Source of the DNA: Rhizobium pisi
GTDB lineage: Bacteria > Pseudomonadota > Alphaproteobacteria > Rhizobiales > Rhizobiaceae
Length of the DNA: 64,000 nucleotides
Direction of reading: 5' to 3'
NCBI RefSeq assembly: GCF_003938655.1
Contig: NZ_RJJT01000008.1
Coordinates: 220,995-284,994, forward strand
Position numbers and translations under genes: made by a program
Shown here: in pieces, positions 54,765-63,926 of the stretch
Layout: each line of letters begins with the position of its first letter
Position numbering within the stretch: position 1 is the first letter of the stretch
The notes under the pieces: model-generated
Told to the model about the DNA's origin: nothing
The model's input: only the letters and a program-made list of their open reading frames with translations
Databases searched by the model: none

Positions 54765-55705
54765 CAGTAGCGCACCCTCGGATCGATCAACAGATAGAGC
54801 ATGTCGATCGCAAAATTGATCAGCACGTAGAGCGCGGCGATGACGAGCAAGGCCCCCTGGATGACAGGGTAATCGCGACGCAGAACCGCCGAGACGACGA
54901 GATTGCCGACACCCGGCAGGCCGAAGACGGTCTCGGTGACGACCGCGCCCGAAATCAGCACCGCCGCCGTCAGGCCGATCACCGTCAGGATCGGGATCAG
55001 CGCATTCTTCAGCGCGTGCTTGAGGATCACCCGGTGCTCGACCAGCCCCTTGGCGCGCGCTGTGCGGATATAATCGTCGCCGAGCACATCGAGCATCGAA
55101 GCGCGGGTGAAGCGCAGGATCAGCGCCGAGGAAACGATGCCGAGGGCAAAGGCCGGCAGCGTCAGGTGATACATGCGCTCGAAGAAGGTCGAGCCGGGAC
55201 CGCCATAACCCGAGACCGGGAAGAGATTGAGCCTGACGGCGAAGAACTGAATCAGGATGAGGCCCAGCCAGAAGCTCGGGATGCTCGCGGCAAACATCGC
55301 AAGCGTCGTTGCCGCCTGGTCGATGAAGGAGCCGCGGCGATAGGCGGCATAGATGCCGATCGGCAAGGCGATGATGCTGGCGATGGCAAGTGAGAACAGC
55401 GTCAGGAAGAAGGTCGGTTCGGCGCGGTCGAGCAGGGCCGATGTGACGGGCATGTTGAGAAAGATCGACTGGCCGAGATCGCCCTTCAGCAGCTGGCCGA
55501 TGTAGTAGACATATTGCAGGGCGAGCGATTGATCGAGGCCGAGCTGGGACCTGAGATCGGCAATATCCTGCGGCGTCGCATCCGGCCCGAGCATGACGGC
55601 GGCCGGATCTCCCGGCGTCACGCGCACGATGACGAAGACAATCGTGACGACGAGAAACATCACGACGATCATGCCGAACAGGCGCTGGAGGATGTAGCGG
55701 ATCAT
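54764..55705 (-). CDS. ABC transporter permease, DppB type, 313 aa
   Basis: First helix MIVVMFLVVTIVFVIVRVTPGDPA is the DppB hallmark, with the coupling loop at LGDDYIRTARAKGLVEHRVI. Six helices. It pairs with the DppC-type permease, follows the binding protein gene by 84 bases, and is translationally coupled to DppC. Confidence 0.93.
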   Translation of the reverse strand: MIRYILQRLFGMIVVMFLVVTIVFVIVRVTPGDPAAVMLGPDATPQDIADLRSQLGLDQSLALQYVYYIGQLLKGDLGQSIFLNMPVTSALLDRAEPTFFLTLFSLAIASIIALPIGIYAAYRRGSFIDQAATTLAMFAASIPSFWLGLILIQFFAVRLNLFPVSGYGGPGSTFFERMYHLTLPAFALGIVSSALILRFTRASMLDVLGDDYIRTARAKGLVEHRVILKHALKNALIPILTVIGLTAAVLISGAVVTETVFGLPGVGNLVVSAVLRRDYPVIQGALLVIAALYVLINFAIDMLYLLIDPRVRY

Positions 55706-55789
55706 GAATGGCCTGTTTTCGAGCCCTTGCAGATGCGGCAGAAAAGAAGACCGGCACCAGCCACGGAGGGCCGGCGCCGGTGGCGATGC

Positions 55790-57316
55790 TTACTTCTTGA
55801 TCGAGGCATTCCAGAAATACGGCCACGGAGCCGGATCGACGCCATCAAGCTTGACCGATTTCGCCGAGACGGCGTTGAAATCGCCGATCTTCATGAAGGG
55901 CGCGTCGGCATAGATGGCCTTCTGGACGTCGGCCCAGAGCGCGACGCGCTTCTTCGGGTCGACTTCCGAGGTGAAGGCATCGACGGCGGCCTTGCGGGCC
56001 GGCGTATCCCACCAGCCCGGCGAACTGGTCGAGAGCGAGCCGATGAGCGCCGGCTCCGGCAGGAAGGGGCTGTGGGTGATGTAGATATCCCAGAGCTTCG
56101 GATCGGTGCGGCGCTGCGTCAGCGTCGCCCAGTCCACCACCTGCATGTCGACGGTGAAGCCGGCAAGCTTCAGATATTCGGCGGCGACCTGCGCCATCTT
56201 GTAATGAAACTCATACTGGCGGCTGGTCAGGATACGGATCGGCTCGCCATTGTAGCCGGCCTTCTTGGCGGCAGTCGCCGCTCCTTCCGGATCGGCGACG
56301 TTATAGGCGCCCTCGACGCCGGCATCCGTCGACCAGGCAAAAGTCTTCGGATAGATGGCACCATCGAGCGCATAGAAATCCGTGCCGCCGAAGGCAGCGG
56401 CCAGCATGTCTTCCATGCTGAGCGCCTGGCGGATCGCCTTGCGGACCTCGACATTGCTAGCAGCACCTTCCTTCGTGTTGAAGACGAAGACTGGATAACC
56501 GAAGGGCTTCAGCATGACCGGCTGCGAGGCGGTCGAAGCCTTCAGCTTGTCGTACGATTCCACAGGGATCGAATCGACATAATCATACTGGCCGGAAACG
56601 GCGGCTTCGACACGGGTATTCGGGTCCGGCACCGGCACGAAGCGGATCTCATCAAGATACTGATGGCGGGCACCGCCATAACCATTGCTGTCGCCCTCGC
56701 GTGACTTATAGCCATCAAAGCGGACGAGCTGGATATACTGGTCGGCCTTGCGCTCCTTCAGCATGTAGGGACCGGTGCCGATGAATTCCTTCATCGGCTC
56801 GTCCTGCTTTTCGGAGGGGATGATGATCGCGGCCGAATTGTTGAAGGCGAGCAGCGAGGTCAGCGGCGCATAGGGCTGCTTCAGCGTGATCGTGACGGTC
56901 GCCGGATCGGGGGCGGCGATCTTGTCGATGAAGCCTGCCACCTGCTTGCCGCGCGAGGCGATCTTCGTCCAGCGGCCAAGCGAAGCGACGACATCCTCCG
57001 ACGTCATGTCGCTATTGTCGTGGAACTTGATGCCGGTTCTGAGCTTGATCGTATAGGTTTTGCCGTCGGCGCTGATCTCAGGCAGGCTTTCGGCCAGCAG
57101 CGGCGTGACGTTCCAGCTCTTGTCGAAGGTATAGAGCGTTTCGAAAATATGCTGCGTGACGATGCCGACGAGATCGGCCGTTGACGACATTGGGTCGAGC
57201 GTCGGCGGCTCGCCGATCGTCGCAACGTTGATGACGCCGCCCTTTTCCTGGGCAAGAAGGGTCGACGGCAGGGCGGCAAGCGCGGTGCCGAGCAGGAATG
57301 CGACCAGAATTTTCAT
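55790..57316 (-). CDS. ABC transporter solute-binding protein (SBP_bac_5), 508 aa
   Basis: Signal peptide MKILVAFLLGTALAALPSTL ending LLA, then the DppA-like pattern GEPPTLDPMSSTADLVGIVT and YTIKLRTGIKFHDNSDMTSEDV. First gene of a seven-gene operon. Family members carry peptides, but also opines, amino-sugar compounds and glycosides. The catabolic genes downstream argue for an amino compound. Start at 57316 removes eight polar residues that an upstream ATG would add. Confidence 0.92.
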   Translation of the reverse strand: MKILVAFLLGTALAALPSTLLAQEKGGVINVATIGEPPTLDPMSSTADLVGIVTQHIFETLYTFDKSWNVTPLLAESLPEISADGKTYTIKLRTGIKFHDNSDMTSEDVVASLGRWTKIASRGKQVAGFIDKIAAPDPATVTITLKQPYAPLTSLLAFNNSAAIIIPSEKQDEPMKEFIGTGPYMLKERKADQYIQLVRFDGYKSREGDSNGYGGARHQYLDEIRFVPVPDPNTRVEAAVSGQYDYVDSIPVESYDKLKASTASQPVMLKPFGYPVFVFNTKEGAASNVEVRKAIRQALSMEDMLAAAFGGTDFYALDGAIYPKTFAWSTDAGVEGAYNVADPEGAATAAKKAGYNGEPIRILTSRQYEFHYKMAQVAAEYLKLAGFTVDMQVVDWATLTQRRTDPKLWDIYITHSPFLPEPALIGSLSTSSPGWWDTPARKAAVDAFTSEVDPKKRVALWADVQKAIYADAPFMKIGDFNAVSAKSVKLDGVDPAPWPYFWNASIKK

Positions 57317-57340
57317 GTGATGGCTCCCGTTTAGTTCCAC

Positions 57341-57352
57341 AATTATGTAATT
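57341..57352. promoter_or_regulatory. Palindrome AATTA-TG-TAATT before the importer operon
   Basis: A perfect 5-bp inverted repeat 25 bases upstream of the binding-protein start, in an AT-rich piece that also looks promoter-like. No regulator gene lies in this operon, so the binding factor is unknown. The remaining bases to 57545 show no gene. Confidence 0.35.
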
Positions 57353-57545
57353 AATCTTTTTGTAACAGAATAGAAGCTGAAACTATCGTGTCAAGCACGA
57401 GCGGTGGATTATGCAGCCGCCGATAGCATCGTCGTCGAAAAGGCACCATCTTCAGCTGCGCCCAGCCCTCTGCACGAAGCCTGCGTGATATGCCAAGGTG
57501 AGGCGACCGCCCTGCGGCAAGGTTTCAAAGGAACGGGAGAAGCGG

Positions 57546-58130
57546 ATGCGCATCGATTTCAACGACGGAAAATGGCTGAACGAACCGGCCAGCTGGCACG
57601 CCGACGAAACCGGCCTGACGATGACGACTGGCGAGAAGACCGATTTCTGGCGAGAGACCTATTACGGCTTCACCCGCGACAGCGGCCACTTCCTCGCCTT
57701 TCCCACCGGCGACAACTTCACCGTGCAGATCCGCATCCAGGGCGAATTCCGCACCCTCTACGACCAGGCCGGCCTCATGGTGCGCATCGACGAGAGCCGC
57801 TGGGTGAAGACAGGCGTCGAATTCACCGACGGCGAACCCTTCCTCAGCACCGTCGTCACCGACGGCAGGTCCGACTGGTCCGTTTCCCAGCCCTTCAAGG
57901 AACTCGAGGATTTCCGCATCCGTGTGACGGTCGCGAACGGCGCTATGCGCATCCAGGCCTCGCGCGACGGCCGCCACTGGCCGCTGCTGCGGCTAGCGCC
58001 CTTCCCTGCGGCCGAGCACTATCAGGTCGGGCCGGCTGCCTGCACGCCGGAGCGCCGTGGGTTGAGGGTGCGGTTTTCGGAATTCTCGATTGGGGCGGCG
58101 AGTACGACAGGGCTGCATGATTTGAGTTAG
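57546..58130 (+). CDS. DUF1349 family protein (concanavalin-like fold), 194 aa
   Basis: The pattern KTDFWRETYYGFTRDSGHFL followed by LYDQAGLMVRIDE and a C-terminal GLRVRFSEFSIG matches DUF1349, a beta-sandwich resembling carbohydrate-binding lectin domains. No signal peptide, so the protein is cytoplasmic. GGGAGAAGCGG precedes the ATG. Function unknown; it is divergent from the importer operon and may help process its substrate (inference). Confidence 0.82.
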   Translation: MRIDFNDGKWLNEPASWHADETGLTMTTGEKTDFWRETYYGFTRDSGHFLAFPTGDNFTVQIRIQGEFRTLYDQAGLMVRIDESRWVKTGVEFTDGEPFLSTVVTDGRSDWSVSQPFKELEDFRIRVTVANGAMRIQASRDGRHWPLLRLAPFPAAEHYQVGPAACTPERRGLRVRFSEFSIGAASTTGLHDLS

Positions 58131-58331
58131 AAGTCTCCGGCTTCGCCACAAGCATAGTTTACATGAAACGTCTGGCATCTGAACGTAAACGATGAATAGC
58201 AGACACGTTTCGAGCATACTTAATCAAGCCTGCAATTGCCAAGTTCACTGAAATATATAGGTGTATTTTAGAAAAATATTGCACCCACGGTTGCTGCTGC
58301 TATTCTTTCCGAAAAGGGGGAGGACAGTTGC

Positions 58332-59978
58332 ATGGCAAAGAGGCAACGGCCGGCGCAACCCCGGACGGAATCCGAAGACAGCATTCAGGAAAACCTGGTC
58401 AAGACCCGAATCGGGGGCGATCTCTCGTCGTTCATGAAAGGCGATCCGGACCGCCCCAGGAGAGCCAGCAAAACTCCTGAGAGTTTTGATGTCGTCGTCG
58501 AATTCAATCGCGATTTTCCCGGCGGCGTGACGGCGGCGCGGCAGCTTTTGTTCGAGGCATATCTGCGCCACCTCGACAGGATCAGCGCGACCGATGAAAG
58601 CAATAATCTGCGGCGTTTCGGCATTTCGGCGCCGCTCGGCATGCCTGCGGTCTCCGATGACAGCAGGCTCGATCTCTCGCAGATCTTTTCGAATGGCAGC
58701 AGGATTGCCGCCAAATCGCTCTGGACCGACAGCTACGTTTTCGCGACCCTGACCCGGGAAGCCATCGGCCGGCTGTCGACCTGGACGATGCCCAAGAGCG
58801 ACGGCAAGCAGAGGGATATCCCGCTTGTCTACAAGATCTGGCACGATCACGAGATATCTCGCTGCGTCTATGAATCCATCAGGACGATCAAATGCGATGC
58901 GGCGCAGGCCTCTTTCGCGGCCAGCGGAAAGGGCGTCGTCTGGGCTGTGGCCGATACCGGGATCGACAAGAACCATCCCCATTTCTCAACGTTGAAAACG
59001 CTCGAATTGCCGGATGGCCTCAGCCATTGGGATTTTACATCTGATAATCCCGATCCGGCCTCCGCACCCGCAACGGCGCTGACCGACGCCGCCGGCCATG
59101 GAACTCATGTCGCCGGCATCATCGCTGGACGCACGTCCATATTGGAAAACCCGACGACGCAGGGGGTAGAGAAAATCCCTGTCACCTCGGAAATACGCAA
59201 TGAGGACGATACGAAGTCTCAGGTTACCGACGAATATCAGGGGGTGATCTCCGGCATGGCGCCCCATTGCAAGCTGATAAGCCTGAAGGTGCTCATCAAC
59301 GACAGGCAGGGGAGACTGAGCAACCTGCTGGCCGCGATCAATTACGTCCAGCGGTCGAACGATTACGGGCGCAACATCAAGATTCATGGCATCAACCTCA
59401 GCCTCGGCTATCCCTTCAACCCGGTGTGGTTCGCGGCAGGCCAAAGCCCGCTCTGCGTCGAGGTCAACAGGCTCGTCCGCTCGGGCGTCTGTGTCGTCGT
59501 TGCGGCCGGCAATGCCGGCTATGGCACGGTGACGCAATTTTCCGGAGCGCCGGAGCGCGCCGCCCATAGCGGCACGATCATGGATCCCGGCAATGCGGCG
59601 CTCGCCATCACAGTCGGCTCGACGCATCGCGATATGCCGCACACCTATGGCGTCTCCTATTTCTCCTCGAAGGGACCGACCGCCGACGGGCGCATGAAAC
59701 CCGATCTCGTCGCTCCCGGCGAGCGCATCATTTCCTGCGCGCTCTATGACCGCGACAAGCCGGGAGAGGCACCGTTCCGGGAGGATACCGGCACGAGCAT
59801 GGCCGCGCCGCACGTCTCCGGGGCGATCGCCGCCTTCCTGTCCGTCCGGCGCGAATTTCTCGGCCAGCCCGAGCGCGTCAAGGAGATCTTCGTCGGCGCT
59901 GCGACCGACCTCAAGCGACGGCCGGAGTTTCAGGGCGCCGGCCTGCTCGATCTGATGCGAACGCTGCAAGCTGTGTAA
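58332..59978 (+). CDS. Cytoplasmic subtilisin-like serine protease (S8), 548 aa
   Basis: The subtilase triad is present: Asp208 in VADTGIDKNHP, His256 in GHGTHVAG and Ser489 in GTSMAAPHVSG, with the oxyanion Asn394 in AAGNAGYGT. The first 190 residues are not a secretion signal; they begin with a basic, charged tail and a FDVVVEFN...AARQLLFEAYL stretch like an inhibitor-type prodomain. A loop insertion (about 278-310) follows the His motif. The protein should act inside the cell. It lies nine bases before an alpha/beta-hydrolase gene, with a fresh AAGGAGG between, so the two form one unit. Confidence 0.88.
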   Translation: MAKRQRPAQPRTESEDSIQENLVKTRIGGDLSSFMKGDPDRPRRASKTPESFDVVVEFNRDFPGGVTAARQLLFEAYLRHLDRISATDESNNLRRFGISAPLGMPAVSDDSRLDLSQIFSNGSRIAAKSLWTDSYVFATLTREAIGRLSTWTMPKSDGKQRDIPLVYKIWHDHEISRCVYESIRTIKCDAAQASFAASGKGVVWAVADTGIDKNHPHFSTLKTLELPDGLSHWDFTSDNPDPASAPATALTDAAGHGTHVAGIIAGRTSILENPTTQGVEKIPVTSEIRNEDDTKSQVTDEYQGVISGMAPHCKLISLKVLINDRQGRLSNLLAAINYVQRSNDYGRNIKIHGINLSLGYPFNPVWFAAGQSPLCVEVNRLVRSGVCVVVAAGNAGYGTVTQFSGAPERAAHSGTIMDPGNAALAITVGSTHRDMPHTYGVSYFSSKGPTADGRMKPDLVAPGERIISCALYDRDKPGEAPFREDTGTSMAAPHVSGAIAAFLSVRREFLGQPERVKEIFVGAATDLKRRPEFQGAGLLDLMRTLQAV

Positions 59979-59987
59979 GGAGGCCAC

Positions 59988-61313
59988 ATGGAAACGCTTG
60001 GACCCTCGCCACTTCTGTGGCTCGAATTCGACAAGGACGGCGTGATCGATCCCGCGTTGACGAGAAAGCTCGCCGGGCTGCTGAACCAGCCCGATATGAC
60101 CGATCTGGTGGTCATGTCGCATGGCTGGAAGAACACCAAGGACGATGCCCGCACGCTCTACGGAACGCTCTGGGCGAACGCCTGTAAAATTCTTACCCCC
60201 GACAAGGCGCGCCGCACGACGATCGCCGGCGTCGTTTGGCCGGCCAAGGCCTATGGCCCCGATTTCGACGAGCAGACGCTGGTGACGGCAGGCGGCGGAG
60301 CCCAGGCAGCCGACGGGACGGCGGCGGCCCTCAAGGATCTCGACGACGAGGCTTTCAACGAGGTGCTGGCCGATTTCGAGGATCTCTTCGGGCCGGATGG
60401 CGCCGCCACGGCCGAAAAGGCTCGGGTAGCAGCCAAGACTCTCGATGAAACGACGTCACTCTTCCTCGTCAGGAAAGGCAATGAAGCGCTCGGCTCTCCC
60501 GGAGCCGATGCGGAACTCCAGGCGGATGCCGAGCCGATCGCGCTCGCGACCGAGGATGCCAACAGCGCCAAGATGCTGATGGAAGGTCTCGTCCCGGCGC
60601 CGACCTTCAATCTTGAAAGCTCGGTCGGCCAGGCGCAGGGCCTAGGCGACGTCGTCTCCAGCCTGATCTCCGGCCCAAGAGCCGCCGTGGCGCGGTTTCT
60701 GAACCAGTTGACCTATTACGAAATGAAGAACCGCGCCGGCATCGTCGGCGAGGCCTTGACGAAGAGCGTGCTGTCGAAGCTCGTGCTGCAGCGGTCGATC
60801 CGCCTGCATCTCGTCGGCCACAGCTTTGGCGCCCGGCTGGTCTCGGCGGCGGCGAACAGGCTCGCGCCGGTCCCGAAACTGGAGTTCTTCTCGCTCACCC
60901 TGTTGCAGGGCGCCTTTTCCCACAATGGTTTCGCCAAAGAGATCAAGCCGGGCCTTGCCGGCGCCTTCCCTGAGGTCGTCGGCAAACCGACCGGCCCGAT
61001 CTGCGTCACTCACACCCACAACGATCTCGCCTGCACGCTTGCCTATGCGCTGGCTTCGCGCTTGTCGCGCGATATCTCCAAGAGCATCGGCGATGCGAAC
61101 GACGCCTTCGGCGCGATGGGAGCAAACGGCCCCCAGCACCTGAAAGCCGGACAGGCCGTCGCGGACGATACGGACACCGTCTTCGCGCCGCAGGCCGGCA
61201 AGGTGAACACCTTCTTGGCGGACAAATACATCGTCAAGACGGCGACCTCGGATGCCCATAACAACGTGAAGAACGAGGATGTCGGACGGTTGCTGGCAAA
61301 GATCGTCGGCTGA
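59988..61313 (+). CDS. Alpha/beta-hydrolase-like protein, 441 aa
   Basis: An alpha/beta-hydrolase fold is suggested by LVVMSHGWKNTKDDA (oxyanion strand after beta-3), the nucleophile elbow HLVGHSFGARLV with Ser279, and a late His in TSDAHNNVKN. Between residues 90 and 240 there is a long alanine- and acid-rich insertion that probably forms a helical lid. No signal peptide. I do not recognise the family precisely. Coupling to a cytoplasmic subtilase suggests it is either the protease's substrate or its partner. Base 61313 ends the unit. Confidence 0.75.
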   Translation: METLGPSPLLWLEFDKDGVIDPALTRKLAGLLNQPDMTDLVVMSHGWKNTKDDARTLYGTLWANACKILTPDKARRTTIAGVVWPAKAYGPDFDEQTLVTAGGGAQAADGTAAALKDLDDEAFNEVLADFEDLFGPDGAATAEKARVAAKTLDETTSLFLVRKGNEALGSPGADAELQADAEPIALATEDANSAKMLMEGLVPAPTFNLESSVGQAQGLGDVVSSLISGPRAAVARFLNQLTYYEMKNRAGIVGEALTKSVLSKLVLQRSIRLHLVGHSFGARLVSAAANRLAPVPKLEFFSLTLLQGAFSHNGFAKEIKPGLAGAFPEVVGKPTGPICVTHTHNDLACTLAYALASRLSRDISKSIGDANDAFGAMGANGPQHLKAGQAVADDTDTVFAPQAGKVNTFLADKYIVKTATSDAHNNVKNEDVGRLLAKIVG

Positions 61314-61404
61314 TCGCCTTTCGCAAATTAGCCGCACTGCACGGTCGCAGAATTGTCGTTTTCGGGGTGACATGCGCCCCGTTCTCTGCAAAATAGAGCC
61401 TGAT

Positions 61405-61544
61405 GAGAGACAGGGGCGTCCGTCGAAAGACGGGCTGAGAAGCACCCTTCGAACCTGAACCGGATCATGCCGGCGGAGGGAGTCGCTCGGGGTTGCGGCT
61501 CGCCCGTATGAAACGCCCCGTGCCTGCCCCCGCCTGAAAGGGGC
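61405..61544 (+). promoter_or_regulatory. TPP riboswitch (THI element) of thiMED with ribosome-site hairpin
   Basis: The THI-box core runs from ACAGGGGC at 61410 through CTGAGA, ACCCTTCGAACCTGA and CCGGATCATGCCGG to GGAGGGAGT ending at 61482. Downstream, GCCCC (61526-61530) can pair with GGGGC (61540-61544), hiding the AAAGGGG that precedes the thiM ATG. So binding of thiamine pyrophosphate most likely stops translation initiation. There is no T-run, arguing against a transcription-termination platform. Confidence 0.95.
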
Positions 61545-61547
61545 AAT

Positions 61548-62351
61548 ATGCAGACCGAGACCACGCCAGGAACGATGCTGAAGGCGATGCGCGAAAAGCC
61601 GCCGCTCGTTCAGTGCATCACCAATTACGTCGCCATGAACATTGCCGCAAACGTCCTGCTTGCATCAGGCGCCTCGCCGGCCATGGTGCATGCTGCGGAG
61701 GAAGCCGGCGAATTCGCCGGGATCGCGAACGCGCTGACCATCAATATCGGCACGCTCTCGACGCAATGGATCGCAGGCATGCACGCGGCTGCAAAGGCGG
61801 CGAACGCAGCCGGTAAACCCTGGGTTCTCGATCCGGTCGCGCATTACGCCACGGCGTTCCGCCGCAGCGCTGTTGCCGGTCTCCTGGCGCTCAACCCCGC
61901 CATCATCCGCGGCAACGCCTCCGAGATCATCGCACTTGCCGGCGGAGAGAGCCGCGGCCAGGGCGTCGACAGCCGCGATCCGGTCGAACAGGCGGAAGAG
62001 TCTGCGCGGCGGCTCGCCGAGCGGCAGCGGGCGATCGTCGCCGTCACCGGCGCGGTGGATTTCGTGACCGATGGTGAAAGGGCGGTGCGTGTTGCAGGCG
62101 GATCGGCCTTGATGCCCCAGGTCACTGCACTCGGCTGCTCGCTCACCTGCCTCGTCGGCGCCTTCGCCGCGACCGCGCCCGAGGATCTCTTCGGCGCGAC
62201 TGTCGCAGCTCTCGCAACTTTCGCCGTCGCCGGCGAAGATGCAGCGCTGGGTGCCGCCGGCCCCGGCTCCTTCTCCTGGCGCTTCCTCGATGCGCTGGCC
62301 GCAATCGACGCCGAAACGCTCGATGCCAGGGCAAGGATATTGTCCGCATGA
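61548..62351 (+). CDS. thiM: Hydroxyethylthiazole kinase, 267 aa
   Basis: Ribokinase-like kinase with the family patterns PLVQCITNYVAMNIAANVLL (near N-terminus), PWVLDPVAHYATAFRR and NASEIIALAG. It phosphorylates 4-methyl-5-hydroxyethylthiazole, salvaging the thiazole half of thiamine. First gene of the operon under the TPP riboswitch; it overlaps thiE by four bases. Confidence 0.97.
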   Translation: MQTETTPGTMLKAMREKPPLVQCITNYVAMNIAANVLLASGASPAMVHAAEEAGEFAGIANALTINIGTLSTQWIAGMHAAAKAANAAGKPWVLDPVAHYATAFRRSAVAGLLALNPAIIRGNASEIIALAGGESRGQGVDSRDPVEQAEESARRLAERQRAIVAVTGAVDFVTDGERAVRVAGGSALMPQVTALGCSLTCLVGAFAATAPEDLFGATVAALATFAVAGEDAALGAAGPGSFSWRFLDALAAIDAETLDARARILSA

Positions 62352-62983
62352 AGCGTTTCGACCTTTCGCTCTATCTCGTCCTCGATCCCGATCTCTGCGC
62401 CGGGATTGGCATGGTCGAAACGGCGCGCCTTGCGGCTGCCGGCGGGGCGACGATGGTGCAACTGCGCGACAAACGTGCCAGCACCGCCAGCATGATCGAG
62501 ACCGGCCGCGCCTTGAGACAGGCGCTCGATAGGACCGGCGCCCTCCTGATCGTCAACGACGATATCGAGGCGGCGATCGCCATCGGCGCGGACGGCCTGC
62601 ATATTGGCCAGGAGGACATGGATGCGCGCAGAGCGCGAACGATGATCGGCCCCGATATGATCCTCGGCCTCTCGGTCGAAACCGAACTGCTTGCCGGCGC
62701 CGTCGATCCCGATCTCGTCGATTATACCGGCGTCGGGCCGGTATTTGCGACACCGACCAAGGCAGACCACAAGCAGCCGATCGGTTTTGATGGCCTTGCA
62801 AAGCTGGTGAAAGCCTCGCCGGTGCCGTCGGTTGCCATTGGCGGGCTCAAGGCGGACCATGTGGCGCAAGTGTTTGCCGCAGGCGCCAAGGGGCTTGCGG
62901 TCGTTTCCGCCATCTGCGGCACGCCGGACCCCGAAGCGGCCACGCGCCGCATCGCTGCCGAAATCCGAAAGGTTCGTCCATGA
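62348..62983 (+). CDS. thiE: Thiamine-phosphate synthase, 211 aa
   Basis: TIM-barrel enzyme with GATMVQLRDKRAS, LIVNDDIEAAIAIGADGLHIGQEDM (shortened) and VDYTGVGPVFATPTKADH. It joins HMP pyrophosphate and thiazole phosphate to give thiamine monophosphate. Overlaps both neighbours by four bases, so all three genes are translationally coupled. Confidence 0.97.
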   Translation: MKRFDLSLYLVLDPDLCAGIGMVETARLAAAGGATMVQLRDKRASTASMIETGRALRQALDRTGALLIVNDDIEAAIAIGADGLHIGQEDMDARRARTMIGPDMILGLSVETELLAGAVDPDLVDYTGVGPVFATPTKADHKQPIGFDGLAKLVKASPVPSVAIGGLKADHVAQVFAAGAKGLAVVSAICGTPDPEAATRRIAAEIRKVRP

Positions 62984-63789
62984 TCCGCAACGTTCTCTCC
63001 ATCGCCGGCTCCGATCCCTCGGGCGGCGCCGGCATCCAGGCCGATCTCAAGGCCTTTTCCGCCCGCGGCGTCTATGGCATGGCGGTGGTGACTGCGCTGA
63101 CGGCGCAGAATACGCAAGGGGTGAGCGGCGTGCATCTGGTGCCGCCGCAATTCGTCGCCGACCAGATCAATGCCGTCTTTGCCGATGTGCGCGTCGATGC
63201 CGTCAAGATCGGCATGATCGCCAATGCCGGCATTGCCGAAGCCGTCGCCGCGGCACTCGCCGACCATCGCGACATTCCGATCGTTATCGATCCTGTGATG
63301 ATCGCCAAAGGTGGGGCCGCCCTGCTCGCGCCGGAAGCCGTCGACGTGCTGACCCGCCGGCTGTTGCCGCTCGCAACCCTTCTGACCCCGAACCTTCCCG
63401 AAGCCGCCGCCCTGCTGCACCAGCCGGTTGCGGCCAACCGCGCGGAGATGGCAGCGCAGGCCGAACAGCTGCGGGCGCTTGGCCCGGCCGCCGTGCTGGT
63501 CAAGGGCGGCCATCTCGAAAGCGATGAAAGCCCCGACGTGCTGGCCACGGCCGACGGCCTGCATTGGTTCGAAGCCCGACGCGTGCCGACCAAGAACACG
63601 CACGGCACCGGCTGCACGCTCTCCAGCGCGCTGGCGGCCGAGCTTGCCAAAGGCGTCTCGGTCCGGGAAGCCGTCGCCATCGCGAAGGAATACCTCGCCG
63701 GCGCGGTCGCGGCTGCCGGAAGTCTCACCGTCGGCTCCGGTCACGGCCCGGTGCAGCATTTTCATGCGCTTTGGAACGATGGCGAATAA
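62980..63789 (+). CDS. thiD: Hydroxymethylpyrimidine/phosphomethylpyrimidine kinase, 269 aa
   Basis: Ribokinase fold with SIAGSDPSGGAGIQADLKAF at the start, VYGMAVVTALTAQNT, and the C-terminal GTGCTLSSALAA with the catalytic Asp/Gly loop. It phosphorylates HMP twice. With thiM and thiE it makes a salvage pathway; de novo genes thiC, thiO and thiG are not in the window. R. etli and R. leguminosarum carry those in a separate thiCOGE operon. Confidence 0.97.
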   Translation: MIRNVLSIAGSDPSGGAGIQADLKAFSARGVYGMAVVTALTAQNTQGVSGVHLVPPQFVADQINAVFADVRVDAVKIGMIANAGIAEAVAAALADHRDIPIVIDPVMIAKGGAALLAPEAVDVLTRRLLPLATLLTPNLPEAAALLHQPVAANRAEMAAQAEQLRALGPAAVLVKGGHLESDESPDVLATADGLHWFEARRVPTKNTHGTGCTLSSALAAELAKGVSVREAVAIAKEYLAGAVAAAGSLTVGSGHGPVQHFHALWNDGE

Positions 63790-63855
63790 GCGCAGGATCA
63801 GCAACCAGGCCGCCATCATCATGTGATGGTCCTCTCATTTGGCTATTATCGAAAA

Positions 63856-63878
63856 ACGGCCCGGGCTCCCCGGGCCGT
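63856..63878. terminator. Perfect 10-bp GC-rich hairpin after thiD
   Basis: ACGGCCCGGG (63856-63865) pairs with CCCGGGCCGT (63869-63878) over a three-base loop. No T-run follows directly; together with the next hairpin it probably ends the thi transcript. Confidence 0.6.
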
Positions 63879-63890
63879 CAGACTGCTGAC

Positions 63891-63926
63891 AAACCCGTCG
63901 ATTTTTTCGGCGGGTTTTGCTTTTTT
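63891..63926. terminator. Rho-independent terminator
   Basis: AAACCCGTCG (63891-63900) pairs with CGGCGGGTTT (63908-63917) and is followed by TTTTGC and six T residues to 63926. A-rich sequence before the stem lets it also work on the opposite strand. Confidence 0.8.

Noticed and set aside
53895..55826. A 643-codon minus-strand frame spanning both Opp-type permeases
   Set aside because: Only its last 289 codons are the real DppC-type gene; the front part is an out-of-frame reading of the DppB-type gene.
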